In this document: one piece after another, positions 45,165 to 56,709 of the stretch
Layout: each line of letters starts with the position of its first letter
Position numbering within the stretch: the first letter of the stretch is position 1
From: Salvator merianae
Lineage: Eukaryota > Chordata > Lepidosauria > Squamata > Teiidae
Direction: 5' to 3'
Length of the DNA stretch: 64,000 nt
Assembly: GCA_003586115.2 (NCBI GenBank)
Contig: QVOM02000049.1
Coordinates: forward strand, 18,171,470 to 18,235,469
Translations under genes and position numbers: made by a program
The notes under the pieces: generated by a model
Database searches by the model: none
Told to the model about the DNA's origin: nothing
Seen by the model: the letters and a program-made list of their open reading frames with translations, nothing else

Positions 45165-45475
45165 CCTTTGATCTTGATCCATCCAGCAGGGCCTTCTCTG
45201 TGGTGGCACTCACACTTGGGAATGTTTTCCCGTCACATGTTTGTAAGGTACTTGCTATTACATATTTTAGACACCTGCTGAAAACTTATCTGCTCACCTA
45301 GGCCTTCTCAGAGTGAATGGCTATCTGCCCATCCAGTCTGAATTCTCTGTTTGATACTTGGTTTGATTTATCTGTTTTTAATCTTGCGTTCAAGTTTGTG
45401 TTATAAATCACTCTGAGATTTTTAAAATGATGAAATGCAATGATATATAAAAGATTTAAATAAATAAATAACTGT
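45165..45475 (+). mobile_element. L2-clade LINE, 3' end
   Basis: The reading RAFSVVALTLGNVFPSHV, then FRHLLKTYLLT, matches the terminal L2 ORF2 pattern (AFSV.AP.LWN.LP, F...LKT.L). It is followed by a 3' UTR ending in AAATAAATAAATAA. The copy is truncated and inactive. Confidence 0.75.
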
Positions 45476-45894
45476 GACTCTGGCAAAGTGTGCAGTGTTG
45501 CACTAAGTGGCTGTGGCCTGTAGGTGAAGAGCAAAGCTCTTTCCTAAAACCTTCCTGTGGATCAAAGAATGACTTGGCGATATCCCAAGTGAAGCCTCAT
45601 CTCTTCCTCATTGCTCTGTGGTCTTCATCCATGGGCATTGCACATGGACAGATGGACACAGGGGTGAGTGAGGGGCAGCTGGAGGGGGAGGAGCTGCTTC
45701 AGGTGCGTCTTGGGCTTTCCAGGAGGGCATTTGTAAGGCTGCTGCTCCAGTTGACTCAGGGGGGCCAGTGTCTGCATACGGAGGCTAATGTGAGCTGGAT
45801 TGTTGGGACAGGACACCATCAGAGAGGGAAATTCTGCTCTAAGATCAGTGCACCTTGTCTTCTGTCTCAGGATGCAATTAGAGATGGCTTTTTC

Positions 45895-46335
45895 AATTGC
45901 CCCCTTTTAAAAAATGCATCCCTTCTGTAGACGCACAGAAAATAGGCGTTCAAACAGTTAAACAAATAAGCCTACCTTATGTTTTCACACATTGTTCTTC
46001 CTTTGCCTCAAAGACTGCATCCACTCATCACTTACTTATTCCGCTATATTTGGATATTCTGGAATAAAGCATGCATATTCCAGAATATCCATGCTTTATA
46101 CTAGAATATCCAAATATAGCGGAATAAGTAAGTGATGGTAGATGCAGTCAAAGTCTGGCAATGCCTTCCTGACAAGTGCTCACCACTGATTAACCAGTCA
46201 TCTGTCCGGCTATTGGTTGCTCACTGACAACATTTGTTCCCATGCTGTAACTGGCTACTTTTCCCTCCTCTGTACTTATGAAGCTCCCCACCTAATGTGT
46301 CTGAACGAAAGAGTCACTCTCAATTTCATTTTACC
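45895..46335. repeat. Interspersed repeat, family H (interrupted)
   Basis: Matches 36335-36612 in block order on both sides of the family-D MITE at 46014-46148. Confidence 0.6.
46014..46148. mobile_element. Palindromic MITE, family D, inside family H
   Basis: ACTGCATCCACTCATCACTT, ATTCCGCTATATTTGGATAT on the left is mirrored by the right arm ending GATGGTAGATGCAGT. CAAAG stands directly on both sides (46009-46013 and 46149-46153), a target-site duplication of at least 5 bp. Confidence 0.85.
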
Positions 46336-46339
46336 CTGT

Positions 46340-47425
46340 ATGAGGAAAGGGTGCCTATTTCCAGGCTTCAGGACAGGTTAAGGCAGTTTATGGATTTTAT
46401 GTCTGCCCAGATGGTAGCTCATTAAGCATGTCTGATTACACGCTCAAGGTGGCAGCATGAACACTTAAACCACCCACTCTGGAGTGCAGTGGAAGTTCAC
46501 CCCTAAGACAATGTCTAGATGCAACCTCAATTTGTGCAAAACACAGTAATTGTGATATAGCTGAGAACCTTACCTCTGCACAGAATCTTATCTCTCCGTG
46601 CTACTTTAAAAGCTTTTGCTGAAGCTCAGCAAAATTTTTGGAGGCTAAACAGTCTGGAAAGGCAAGTGGGATTGAAAGTCTTGTGGTATGCTCAGAGGTT
46701 AATGGATGGCCTTCTCCAGTTGGGTGTCTTTCAGCCCTTTGCTTGAGTTAATAAAGAACAAAAAAAACATTTGCTCATAGAGCACTCTTCTTGAGGTGGC
46801 ACAATAAGGCTGCAGTGAAATGAGGTGTTTTAGAAAATCCTCTGTGATCCTCCCTAGTAGGAACAGGAGCAGGGGTGCCTTGTTGATTAATCTGAGTCTT
46901 AAGGACTCCCGCTGGAGGCAACTGGGACAACAACCAAGAAACCTACTTCTCAAACACAGAGACCCTTTGTCTCCTGGCCAGACGGGAGCTGTTGAAAAAC
47001 AGAAAGCATTCTCAGTCTCTCCCCCTCTGTTTAAAAGAACCATTGCTGGACGAACACAGATATTCTGTAGTTGCAATGTGCTAAAACGATGGAGAGAGAG
47101 AGAAACACAGAGAGAAAAAATAGCTTTTTACAGGGTCAGGCTTTTTTCAAGTTTCCTTCCATTGCCTGAAAGGAAATGTGAGACACAGCAATAGATGCTC
47201 AGTCTATTTCACATTGTTCACCAATTGCAGGAGACTCCTGTGTCTCTTAAGCCTCCATTCATCAGAAACCTTCTAGAAGTGATGGCTTAATTTGCAATTA
47301 AAAGTAATTATGAAGATCATTATGATTTCATTCATGTTTCCTTCACAAGGTCTCTTTAAGACTTGCTTTGTTTAACTACAAAAAATACTAATAGTATTTA
47401 GGCTGTATTCTTTAATCATCCTTAT
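46340..47425. other. Unassigned intronic DNA
   Basis: A GA-rich run occurs near 47090-47120. The minus- and plus-strand frames here (about 125 residues) overlap each other and show no domain. Confidence 0.4.
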
Positions 47426-47429
47426 AATA

Positions 47430-47697
47430 GCCATATAAGAAGAAGAAGAACAACAATAAGAGTTGGTTTTGTACCCTGCTTTTTTCACCCAAAGGGACTC
47501 AAAGCAGCTGACAAATCTTCTGTTCTTCTCCCCACAACAGACACCTTGTGAGGTAGGTGGGGCTGTGAGAACTCAGAACAGAGCTGTGACGAACCCAAGG
47601 TCACCCAGCTAGCTTCATGCAGAGTGCAGACACGAACCGGGAGAGTTCCAAATAAGAGTCTGACACACTAACCACAAGGCCAAACTGTCAGGATATA
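47430..47697 (-). mobile_element. MIR-like CORE-SINE
   Basis: Blocks GACACCTTGTGAGGTAGGTG, CCAAGGTCACCCAGCTAGCT and CTAACCACAAGGCCAAAC are the reptile form of the MIR-type element in reverse orientation. The tRNA-like head lies at the right end. Pol III boxes are decayed. Confidence 0.8.
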
Positions 47698-47885
47698 AGT
47701 CAGGATATTTCTTTCATGTCACAAAAAAGAGGCTTTGAATGAGCTGAAAGGGCTTGTTTACCATCTCGGTAAATACGGGACTGAAGAAAGAAAGACCCTT
47801 CCTAAATATATTCCCTAGGTTAGGGTTATCAGCAGTGATCACTCCTGGATTCCCTGAGCTGGACCTCAAATCCAAAGGAGCAAGA

Positions 47886-48353
47886 GACAGAGTGCATCCA
47901 CGTGACTGAAAATGACCACCTGGAAAGTGCCCATGGGTGTGGCATTTGCATGCTTGTGCCCAAATTGGGCCTGAAGCCTGCTTCTGTGGGACAAAAGTGC
48001 CCATATGGCATCTTTTACTCAGAGGACAAACAACTACTCCCAGTGTGCTTGCCACTGTCTTCTGCCTCTGCTGCCACTGCCCAGAGAGATGGTGGCGGCG
48101 AGGTAACTTACCTCTTGTCACTTTCTGCTTGGACAGGAAATGGTCACCTTCCACAACCTCTTCCTGTCTGAAACTTGATCGCACTAGGCGGAATTTTGAA
48201 GGCTACAGAACAGAAGTCCTGCAGCCTCCAAAGCAACCCCCAGGCCTCAAAGCCTAGAAAGGCAGGAGGCATGTGGAGATGTTCAAGTTGTGTCTCCCAT
48301 ATGAATAATAAGATCATGTAAGCACCCCTTTTAGGAGTCATGAAGATGCAGCC
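47886..48353. mobile_element. Family E-like DNA transposon
   Basis: The left end AGTGCATCCACGTGACT and the right end AGTCATGAAGATGCAGCC are loosely inverted. Subterminal blocks resemble the GCATCCAGA-type termini of families D and E. Non-coding. Confidence 0.45.
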
Positions 48354-49149
48354 AAAGTGGGCCTAAAATTCCTTCTTTACTCCAGTGGTGGCATGAACAA
48401 CTCCACTGCTATGAAAAGAACTACTACAAGCTAGGAATAGAAACAGGAATGCTGAAGCACTGGTAGCTGAATAAGTCTCTGCTTCTAAGGAAGCAGGATA
48501 TAGGCAGAGTTGTCCTTAATTTTGCATGGTGGGTCTATTCCAGGAAACCACTGTTAGACAAATCATGATAGGGGAGCAGGATTTTTGTCACTTCTACTAA
48601 GTGCAGCTTTACATTGCTGCCAAACATTTCTGGAATACAGTTTTGCATAGTGCAGTTTCGTGCTTCACAAGGGAAGGTTACATTTTGCTGACTATGTGTG
48701 TATGAAACCGTGCTTTACAAAATTGCCATATAGGAGGGGCAACTTTACAACAAAAATGAAGATGCTTGTCCCACAATACTCTCAGAGAGTCAGCTCAGGG
48801 GGACAGCAAGTAGAAAGAGAGATTTTAGGGGACAGAGCAACAATATAGCTAGTCATAAAACAGACATCCCAAAATTCACCCTCTCCCCAAATAAATTAGT
48901 GATGAAATCAGAGGTATTGCTAGGCCCTACATGTAGACGGGGTGGAAAAAGAATGTCACAAACAGCTGCACTACTACTTTAATTTGATTACTAAATGTTG
49001 CCGATGCAAACCAAGTTTGCACAGGAATAAAGGAAACTGTACTGAATTTACATTTTACCTGGTAGGGTTATGGTCAGGTAATGTACTGTGTTTAATAGAA
49101 TTAAAGCAGGTGTTACCTTTTTGAAGGACCATGCAGTTATTGAGTCTGT

Positions 49150-49410
49150 GGACCTTTTCACACTTTCCACCGTGGAATGCTCAAATCCAAACATTCCAAG
49201 GTGGAACAGTCCCTGTGGTGTGGCAACTATCCACACTGTGAGGGCTGGAACATCCTAGAAACAGACTTCTAGCACTCACAGTGCAAATGCTGGCCACCCT
49301 GCCTTGACAGTGGCCAGGGAAAGTCTGGCCATTGCCATGGCAACTGGGTATGTGACACGTGTCTCTGCAGCTGCAGCCGTGCCACACCGCAGTTTGCAGC
49401 ATTCACACTA
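49150..49410. mobile_element. Family A transposon, left part
   Basis: Left terminus GGACCTTTTCACACTTTCCA, then CCAAGGTGGAACAGTCCC and CTGTGAGGGCTGGAAC. It breaks off after about 260 bp in the CCATGGCAAC region. The right terminus is lost. Confidence 0.65.
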
Positions 49411-49574
49411 TCAGTTAAGCATTATCAATAAACAACGTAAAATATAAACAAAATTAAAAGGTACAGCACTAATTGTAACTGGAAAACCAATTACTGCAAG
49501 AAATATGCAGACAGTGCGTATAGTTCATAAGACAAATGCATTTCAATACAGAATGTTGTTTATATTTTGTTTGT

Positions 49575-49650
49575 TTATTGTGATACTGTATTCTATTTAT
49601 TTATTTATTTGTCTTTCACCGGGAGGTGCAGGGTAGGTCACAACATATCC
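49575..49650 (-). mobile_element. LINE 3' tail (L2/CR1 type)
   Basis: The complement of a (AATA)n tail (TTATTTATTTATTTG) is followed by GGGTAGGTCACAACATATCC, as in other reversed LINE ends in this window. Confidence 0.45.
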
Positions 49651-49696
49651 AACATTTTAACTGATTTTAAAATTGAAACATATAGAGATTTGTTTT

Positions 49697-50253
49697 GGGT
49701 CTTTTTGCACTGAGCTCTGTAGACCGTTCCCAGTAGTTGGCTTCGGACCGGAGGGGTTGGAGAACGCTGGCTGCCCTTCGCACTCCCAGCCAGAGGAACG
49801 GACCCGAAGCCAACCAGCAGAGGAAACAGTGCGAATGGCATCCGCTAGTTCGGTACCGCACTCCGTACCATCGAGCTCCGCTTCGTACCCAGAGGGCTCC
49901 TTACGGAGCCGGCTTCGTAACTGCAGCTAGGCTGCCATGCCCAAAGGGCTATCCCGGGCACGAAGCAGCGGACCGGGGTACAAAGCTTCAGACCACGCAC
50001 GCGCAGCTGCGCCAGCCACGCCCGGCCGCCATTTCAAACGCGGACGGGAGTGCGAAAGCACCGTGCCCGATCTTCGCTCCATCGCGCAGGTCGGAATGAA
50101 GACAAGTTTTTACTTGTCTAGTCTTACCCAGCATCGGGTTTGGTTCGGGTACGATGTGGTTCGGATCGGGTGAGGCGTGCGCCCGTGGCAGTGTGAAAGC
50201 TCCATTACAGAGAATGGACAGGAACGTTCCACCGCTGTAGTGCGAAAAGGCCC
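49697..50253. mobile_element. CpG-rich DNA transposon, family K
   Basis: Ends GGGTCTTTTTGCACT and AGTGCGAAAAGGCCC are inverted over 15 bp with two mismatches. The 557-bp body has high GC and many intact CpG sites, unlike the older family-A copies around it. Repeated TTCGGACC/GGTACGA-type blocks fill the interior. A 120-residue plus-strand open frame (49737-50099) is Arg/Ala-rich and looks like a by-product of the GC content. Confidence 0.65.
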
Positions 50254-50443
50254 ATAGTAGGGGTTTCTTTTCAGAATGCTTACATGATAGATCCTTTTGT
50301 TCTTTATCCTTTTGGGGGGAGGGTGGATCTATCTTTTTTAAGGGATTTTTGGTTCACATGTTGGGTCTTCAAAGAAGCCTGATGAATACACAAGCCATAC
50401 CTCTGAGGCATCCCCAGATGACAGTTATACCTGCTGCCACCCA

Positions 50444-50853
50444 GGGCCTGTTGGCACTTTCCACCGTAGAACTGGATAATTATCCTGTTCTATGGTGGAA
50501 TAGTCCTTGCAATGCGGACACTTTCCACAGTGCAAGGCTGTAGAACTGACCAGCACAAGGATACCAGTATTCGCAGTGTGAATGCTGGTATCCTGCTGGC
50601 ATCCTGCTCCATGACAGCAGCTGGAAGCTTCCAGCTGTTGCGATGGCACAGGCACACTCTGCGCACCGCTCTGCGTTTGCATTTAGAAGTGGGTGCACAC
50701 GTACTGTACTGGGAGCAGTCCAGCTGCTCCACAGCAGGTAGTGATCAGGAGCAGCTGTAGTCTGCTCCAGATCATGAGGGCCTCTGTGCAGTGCAGAGGC
50801 ACTTGACTAGTGTGTGTCTCTGATGCTTACTAATTTGGAGTGTGAAAAGGCCC
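50444..50853. mobile_element. Family A transposon (near full length)
   Basis: Left end GGGCCTGTTGGCACTTTCCA and right end GTGTGAAAAGGCCC are inverted. GGGAGCAGTCCAGCTGCTCC and the GATGCTTACTA remnant of the subterminal palindrome are present. Confidence 0.75.
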
Positions 50854-51084
50854 TCATTTTTTTCTGGGTATTTGCATTCTAGCACAATAACTGTTGCTCA
50901 ATGCTCAAGGAGAAAAGAGGAAGAAATCAGAACTGTATACCAATGCTCAGTTCTACCAGCTTCAAAAATGCTTCTTAAAAAGGGGGCTGGACTGAGTAGG
51001 AACATGTCCTGAAGCTGCTAAAGACAGGCATCTGAAGACACTGTGGCCATCTCTCTTCTTGTTGATCCTATCCCGGACCTGGGT

Positions 51085-51603
51085 GGGATGCCCTGTTCTG
51101 GATAAGCAACGCATCCCACAGTGGGATACCCTGCTCTGGGAAAGGCAACCTGTCCTACAGTGGGACAGATTGCTGCTGGGTCATGCTAAAGCTGTCTGCA
51201 TTGTCGAGACCCAGACTTTGAGGGCCAGGAATGAAAGTTCTTCACTTTCGATGTTTCTGTCTGGGGTGGCTTCAGCAGCATGCCAACTTCCAGCACCACT
51301 TCCAATGATGCTTTGCAGTGTACTGCTGAAATGGGCCCCTTCTATTGTGTACCATGGGGCATTCCTTCTGCATGCCCTTTGTGGTTCATAATATTGCTAC
51401 AGGTCCAGCTGTGGACCTCTTTAAAGAAGTCTGTGCTTAGACTGGGATATGGCACCATTTGGGCACCCTACCCTGATCTGTAGCTTAGTCAGTGTGGATG
51501 AAGATGCTCGTGGTGGGTGGGGCTTCTGCTATTCTGGCCAGTGTGTGGACAGCAGGCACCTGGACCCTTTCATGTTCCAGAACAAAGATAAGTGCAGAAA
51601 GGT
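51085..51603. mobile_element. Family B transposon
   Basis: Shares GGGCCAGGAATGAAAGTTCT, ATGGCACCATTTGGGCACCC and GGTGGGTGGGGCTTC with other family-B copies. It contains a local duplication of a CCCACAGTGGGATACCCTGC block (51115-51170). Confidence 0.5.
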
Positions 51604-51604
51604 T

Positions 51605-54430
51605 CTGTGTTAACTGAACATGTTTTGCTCCTCAACACTTATGCCATTTATGCAGAGATTCTTAATTTAATTTCTTGTGCTGAAGCCTGTAAAATTAGGG
51701 CATTTGTTGTTTAGTGATCTTAGTATGCCTTTGTGTGTCTTTGCATGTGTGTAAATAAAACATAGGCAGGAAGGTCTTGAAGAGTCCTGTTTTCTGGACT
51801 ATGCTTCCCATGATCTTCAGCCATAGTAGTTCTTTTGAACTCTACATCTATTATATGACCTTCCATAGGTTCAAAAACTCCAGATGATGAGGTGTTCTGG
51901 AGCTTCAGTCACATTGTTTTTTTGTCATAAGTTCTGAGTATGAAAACTTTAGGGAAATGCAGTGAATGTCACGATAAAGAGGTCTCTAGTGCTGAACAGT
52001 CGTCCATCCCTGACATGGTAAGATGAAAGCTTTCTACAAAGAAATCTATGTGATCCTGTAATCTTGTTGTAGACATTACCATTCTCCATTTTTCTCCTTT
52101 CGACACTGTTACAATGAAATTCCACTTTATGGAATTTAGATTGTCTATTTAAAGAGTTGTTGCTTTTCCTATTTATGCAGCATGCAGAAACCGAGCATTT
52201 CATCCCTGTCAATCTTCTTTTAATAAACATATCTAGAAGGCGGCAGTTGTGTATATACATGTCAGGGGCTGTGGTAAAGCATCTGCTTTGGATCCTTAAA
52301 GTCTCAGGTTTGATCCTGGCATCTTCCGTAATATTGCCAAGAAAGCTGTATTGTGGTATTCATTTAGTCAGCTTGCAGATCTCTTGACCTTTACTTCTAT
52401 ATACTCATTTACTTGACAGTAAGTTTCATTAAACTCAGTGGGGCTTCTAAGTAGATACATGTAGGCTTGTGCTGCTAAAGATCAGATTTCCCTATGTTCC
52501 AAATCTAATTAAGCTGATTAGTGATGTTTGCAGCTCCTAAATGGGTTATTACCCTGCACCACACTGCCTGGAATATTTCTCATACATTTCTGTGTGCTGT
52601 TTGAGTTTCTGCATACCAAACACATTTTTAAGCATTACGTCTGCTGTTAACCATTTCAGAGCTGTCTTTGTGATCTGCTGGTCAGAAGCATATGTTTATA
52701 CTCGAGTAATCACATAGCTCCTTTGGAAAGTGCAGGACTTCATTGCATTTTCTAGATGCAAACACCATTTCCCATTCAAGTTTAATGCAAGGGACTAAAC
52801 ATGATCCAAGAAAGACATAACTTTTTTTTTCATATTTATAACCCTTGAAAACTTCTCAGATAACAATAATGGAGCCACAGTTTGGCTACCATGAATCTTG
52901 TAGCAAAAATGAAGAATCCATGGCCTTTCTAGTGGGATTGTACTTCCATAGTACAACACCTAGATAGTCCCATGATCCCTGTTCAGTCCATATACAATTG
53001 CTCCATACTGTGCATATGCACAAGTACACATGGATTTCAGTTGCAGCACATATAGGGAAGCTTTATTTTTCAGATGCTTTCTAAAGCATGTTGAATGCTG
53101 AATGAGATACGGTGCCAATATTGGTCTACCATATAGCCTGGTGATTGCCACAAGCATGTATTTCTGACACTTACCACATGCCCACTGGCTCTGTGCATAA
53201 GCTCTGACTGAAAGCACACACAGCTTATCTTGTTTGTGCCAGAGGTCTCGCAGCTAGTGGAATGCCCTTTTAGCCAGGAGGTATATCAGAATGACCCCCC
53301 ATTTCCTAGAAATAAGTACCTAGCTCCTAACACATTTGCTAGTGTTTATTTGCCTGCAATTCCAATCTATGGTTGTGACAACACCTACCTGTCAGTAACT
53401 TGTGTGAAGCCTTCTACAGTGGTATTTGCAAATATACTGGTATTTGTAAACATATGCTGCCATAGTGACAGCCTTGAATCCTAATATTGTTGACCAGAAG
53501 AGAAAATGAAAATTCAGGGACTATTTTCAGCTGAATGTTTATAGTGGTAGAACAAGCCAGGAACTTTGTCAGGACCCTAAGTTCTTTGAAGCATTCATTG
53601 GCCTCCTTCTTGAGTGCTTTTTAAGCAAGCAAAAATAAAAATAAAACAAAAATAAGAAATGGATGGATGCAAACAAGGCCACCCAGCTGAGACTTCTGGA
53701 CAGTTATTTTTTTCCTTCCCAGTGTCAGCCCTCCGCAGCCTTGGATTCACATGAAGCAAAAAAGTGGCTCAAATGTGCCTTAGTGAGAGTAGCATGTGAC
53801 CCTTGTGTTCTCTTCTCTCCTCTAGTCCACCTTTTCTAGTCTAGAATGTTCATAAGAGGGCACTTAGAAGTGCTTTATTTTTCACTGCATGTGAACACAG
53901 CCCTAGATAGGTTCAATGGGGATTACGGTGCTTTTTAACATCAACTAATGTTCAATATGGACAAAAACGAGGCAAATATTGATGACCGTTTTCAGCACTG
54001 CTGTCTAGTTGGCGCAGTTCAGCAGTAGTGGAGAAAGTAGAGTGGCAAGGTGACAAATGACTGAAGAGTCCAGCAAGCCTCCATTTCTCATGCCCACAAT
54101 TCTGGGCTTTCAGTTTAGAGGAAACATTCAGGGTCAAAGAGAAGCAATACCAGTAGCTTCTATGTACTTTCCCTTTCATGTTGAGTGATGGTGTAGTCTG
54201 GGCCCAGAGGAAACAGGTAGTAAATAGGTAACAGCAAAAAACAAACAAGGCACCCAGGTGACCCAGAAAGAGAGAGAGAGAGAAAACAAGAAAACAAGAA
54301 ACAAGAAAACATTTTTTCTCTTTCTCTGTGTGTATGTGTGTAGGGTGGAGGTGAAGGTGGCCATCACATATGTGTCTGGGATGTGGTATTATTCCAATTT
54401 CAGTGCTGCTTAGGTGCAAAAAACTTCAAA
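51605..54430. other. Mostly unassigned intronic DNA
   Basis: A fragment at 52262-52350 (GGGCTGTGGTAAAGCATCTG, then CAGGTTTGATCC) resembles a tRNA-like SINE head. The rest, AT-rich with a GA run near 54270, shows no exon. Confidence 0.4.
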
Positions 54431-54435
54431 CCCTT

Positions 54436-54698
54436 GGGCCTTTTTACACTTTCCGCCATGGAATGTTCACCAGTGAACATTTCACAGTGGAATAGACCTC
54501 ACAGCTGTGTGTTTGCACCCGGAAATTGGGTGCAAATGCACTGTGTCAGTCCAGCTGCTCCCGGCACAGCTGAGGAGCCACTCCACAGACAGAAGTGATT
54601 AGGAGTCTGCTCCCGATTGCCAGGGCCTCCGCAAAGTGTGGAGATGCTTGACTAGTGAACGTCCCTCACACTCATTAGCTTCAAGTGCGAACAGGCCC
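54436..54698. mobile_element. Family A transposon (short copy)
   Basis: The termini GGGCCTTTTTACACTT and AAGTGCGAACAGGCCC are inverted repeats. Subterminal TTCCGCCATGGAATGTTCAC and CTGCTCCCGGCACAGCTG are typical of the family. Internally deleted relative to the 50.44-kb copy. Confidence 0.75.
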
Positions 54699-55069
54699 CT
54701 ATCTTCATTGCCTCAGTACATCACAGTTTCATCAGATTATTGGTCTGAGTTTTCACTTTAGTAATATGAACTTTCCATTCATTGTTAAGAATCTACCAAG
54801 TAAGAGCAACTCATTTTTCATCCCAGCCAGCAGGCTCACCTCTATCTGCACACGCTTCCTCTCCCCAGATGCTGTCTTCCCAGCTTAATTACAATTTAAC
54901 CTGATGTTCTACTATGAAGTAGGTGGAACAGTGTGGGATTACTTTTAAATGGATTGGAATGAGCTGTCTTCCAGGAAGGCTCATTTTGCAACTTAAGAAG
55001 ATTCTGGATATATTAGAAGTATCAACTTGATGTTTCCTTAATTTATCTAAATTTTGAGTCAAATGTTTA

Positions 55070-55288
55070 TTTATCTATAATATATTCTCCACACTGCTTC
55101 CCATCTTCAGATCTTGAAGCAGTTAGCAAAACAAACTAAAAATAGACCAATCCCCGCTCCTCCAAAATACATTAAAATGTGTTCAGGTGAACAAAATACA
55201 AAAGCAATTAAAAACAGTGGGTAGGAAGAAACCATTCACATTGGGAAGACCTACCTGAAGAAAAATGTCTTCAGGTAAAAACAAAAAG
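55070..55288 (-). mobile_element. L2-like LINE 3' region
   Basis: TTTATTTATCTATAATATAT, GCTTCCCATCTTCAG and the trailing GGGAAGACCTACCTGAAG, TGTCTTCAG follow the reversed L2-type 3' region seen at 21.24 kb. Confidence 0.5.
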
Positions 55289-55290
55289 GG

Positions 55291-55780
55291 ACTGAGGCTG
55301 CATCCAGACAGGGTATAAAACCCAGAATTATTCTGGCATCATGTTGGGACTGGCACATGTGTGTGGCAATCCCAATACAGCCCTGGGGTATTGGGGTAAA
55401 ATCCTGCAATAACATTATTGTGGGAAAATCAACTCCCTACCTGGGTTTTATCTATAAAGCAAGAGGACTTACCTTGTCTGGAACCCTGCTCGTGTGATCC
55501 GCCATCTTGGAAATGGTCACTGTGTATGTGGCGTGACAAACTAGACTGGAAATTGTGGCTATGTGTGCACGTAAGGCAGTGATTGTGCACTTCCAAGTAT
55601 TTCACATTATCAGAATACCTGTATGTACATATCATGCCATGGCGGTAGCAAGTGTCTACACAGGCATTTCCACTTCCCCATGCTGTTGATCTGCTGTCTG
55701 GGCAACGTGTGATAATTCCGGAAGTACTTTATTCCGGAATATTGCTAAATAGTGATTTAAGCAGCTAATGTCTGGAGGAA
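55291..55780. mobile_element. Non-autonomous DNA transposon, family E
   Basis: Left end GAGGCTGCATCCAGACAGGG, right end near AATGTCTGGAGGAAGAGACC. Internal GTTGGGACTGGCACATGTGT, GGCAATCCCAATACAGCC and CGGAAGTACTTTATTCCGG match the 3.83-kb copy in order. Confidence 0.65.
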
Positions 55781-55794
55781 GAGACCTGTGAAGA

Positions 55795-56705
55795 TATCTA
55801 AAGGGATGTCTGCACATTGGCGGATTGGACATCGAAATGGCAAATGCCACTCAACATGAACAAGTGTAAAGTGATACACATTGGAGCTAAAAATCTTAAC
55901 CACTCACACTAATAGGATTGGAGCTGACTGACTGGTCAGAGAGATCTTGGAGTAATAATAGACAGTTCAATGAAAGCGTTGATATAGTGTGTATCTGCTG
56001 TAAAAAGGCCATTCGTGTATTAGGGATAATTAAAAATGGAACTGAAATAGAAATACTAATATTATAATGCCCATGTACAAATTGATGGTGTGACTGCATC
56101 TGGAATACTATGTATAGTTTTGGTCATCATATCTCAGAAAGGTTATAGCAGAGTGGATAGGTTCAGAAGAAGGCAAATAAGATGATCAAGGGACTGGCTT
56201 CCATACAAGGAAAGACTGCAGCATCTGGGGCTTTTTTCTCTAGAAAGGAAATGAGTAAGAGGGAATATAATCAAGATGTGTGGACAAAATGGATAGGGAG
56301 TTTTTCTCCCTTTCCCAGAATACTAGAAACAGAAGTCACCTAAAGAGATTGAATCCTGGACAGTTCAGGATAGACAAAAGGAAATATTTTCTACACAATT
56401 CATTGTTAAACTTTGAAATTAACCCCCATGAGATGTAATGGTGACTTCCAGCTTGAGAGGTTTCAAAAAAGGTTTAGACCAATTCATGGAAGTCAAGGGT
56501 ATCAATGGCTATTAACTGTGGCAGCCGTAGGAGGTGGTAGGCTCCTGAAAACCAGCTGTTGGAGGACTGCAAGCAGAGCAAGCTGTGTGCTCATGTCCTG
56601 TTGCTAGACTTCCTTGCAACAGTGTGAGAAAAGACTGCTAGAGTAGATGTCCATGGGTCCAATCCAGTGAGGCACACCTTAGGTGTTTATATTCTTAACC
56701 CTCAG
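55795..56705 (+). mobile_element. CR1-like LINE, longest copy in the window
   Basis: Decayed ORF2 C-terminal pieces are legible across frames: MNKCKVIHIGAKNL, then KKAIRVLGIIKN, QKKANKMIKGL and a final FQLERFQKRF.FI.S. These follow the CR1-group order KCKVMHIG, KKAN.ILG.I, RVQ.RATKMI.GL, SL..FK..LD.F. The 3' part matches the short copies at 15.37 and 19.83 kb. It has many frame breaks and is not functional. Confidence 0.75.
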
Positions 56706-56709
56706 CTGT

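Noticed and set aside
49737..50099. 120-residue plus-strand open frame
   Set aside because: Lies inside a CpG-rich transposon with terminal inverted repeats; Arg/Ala-rich composition follows the GC content.
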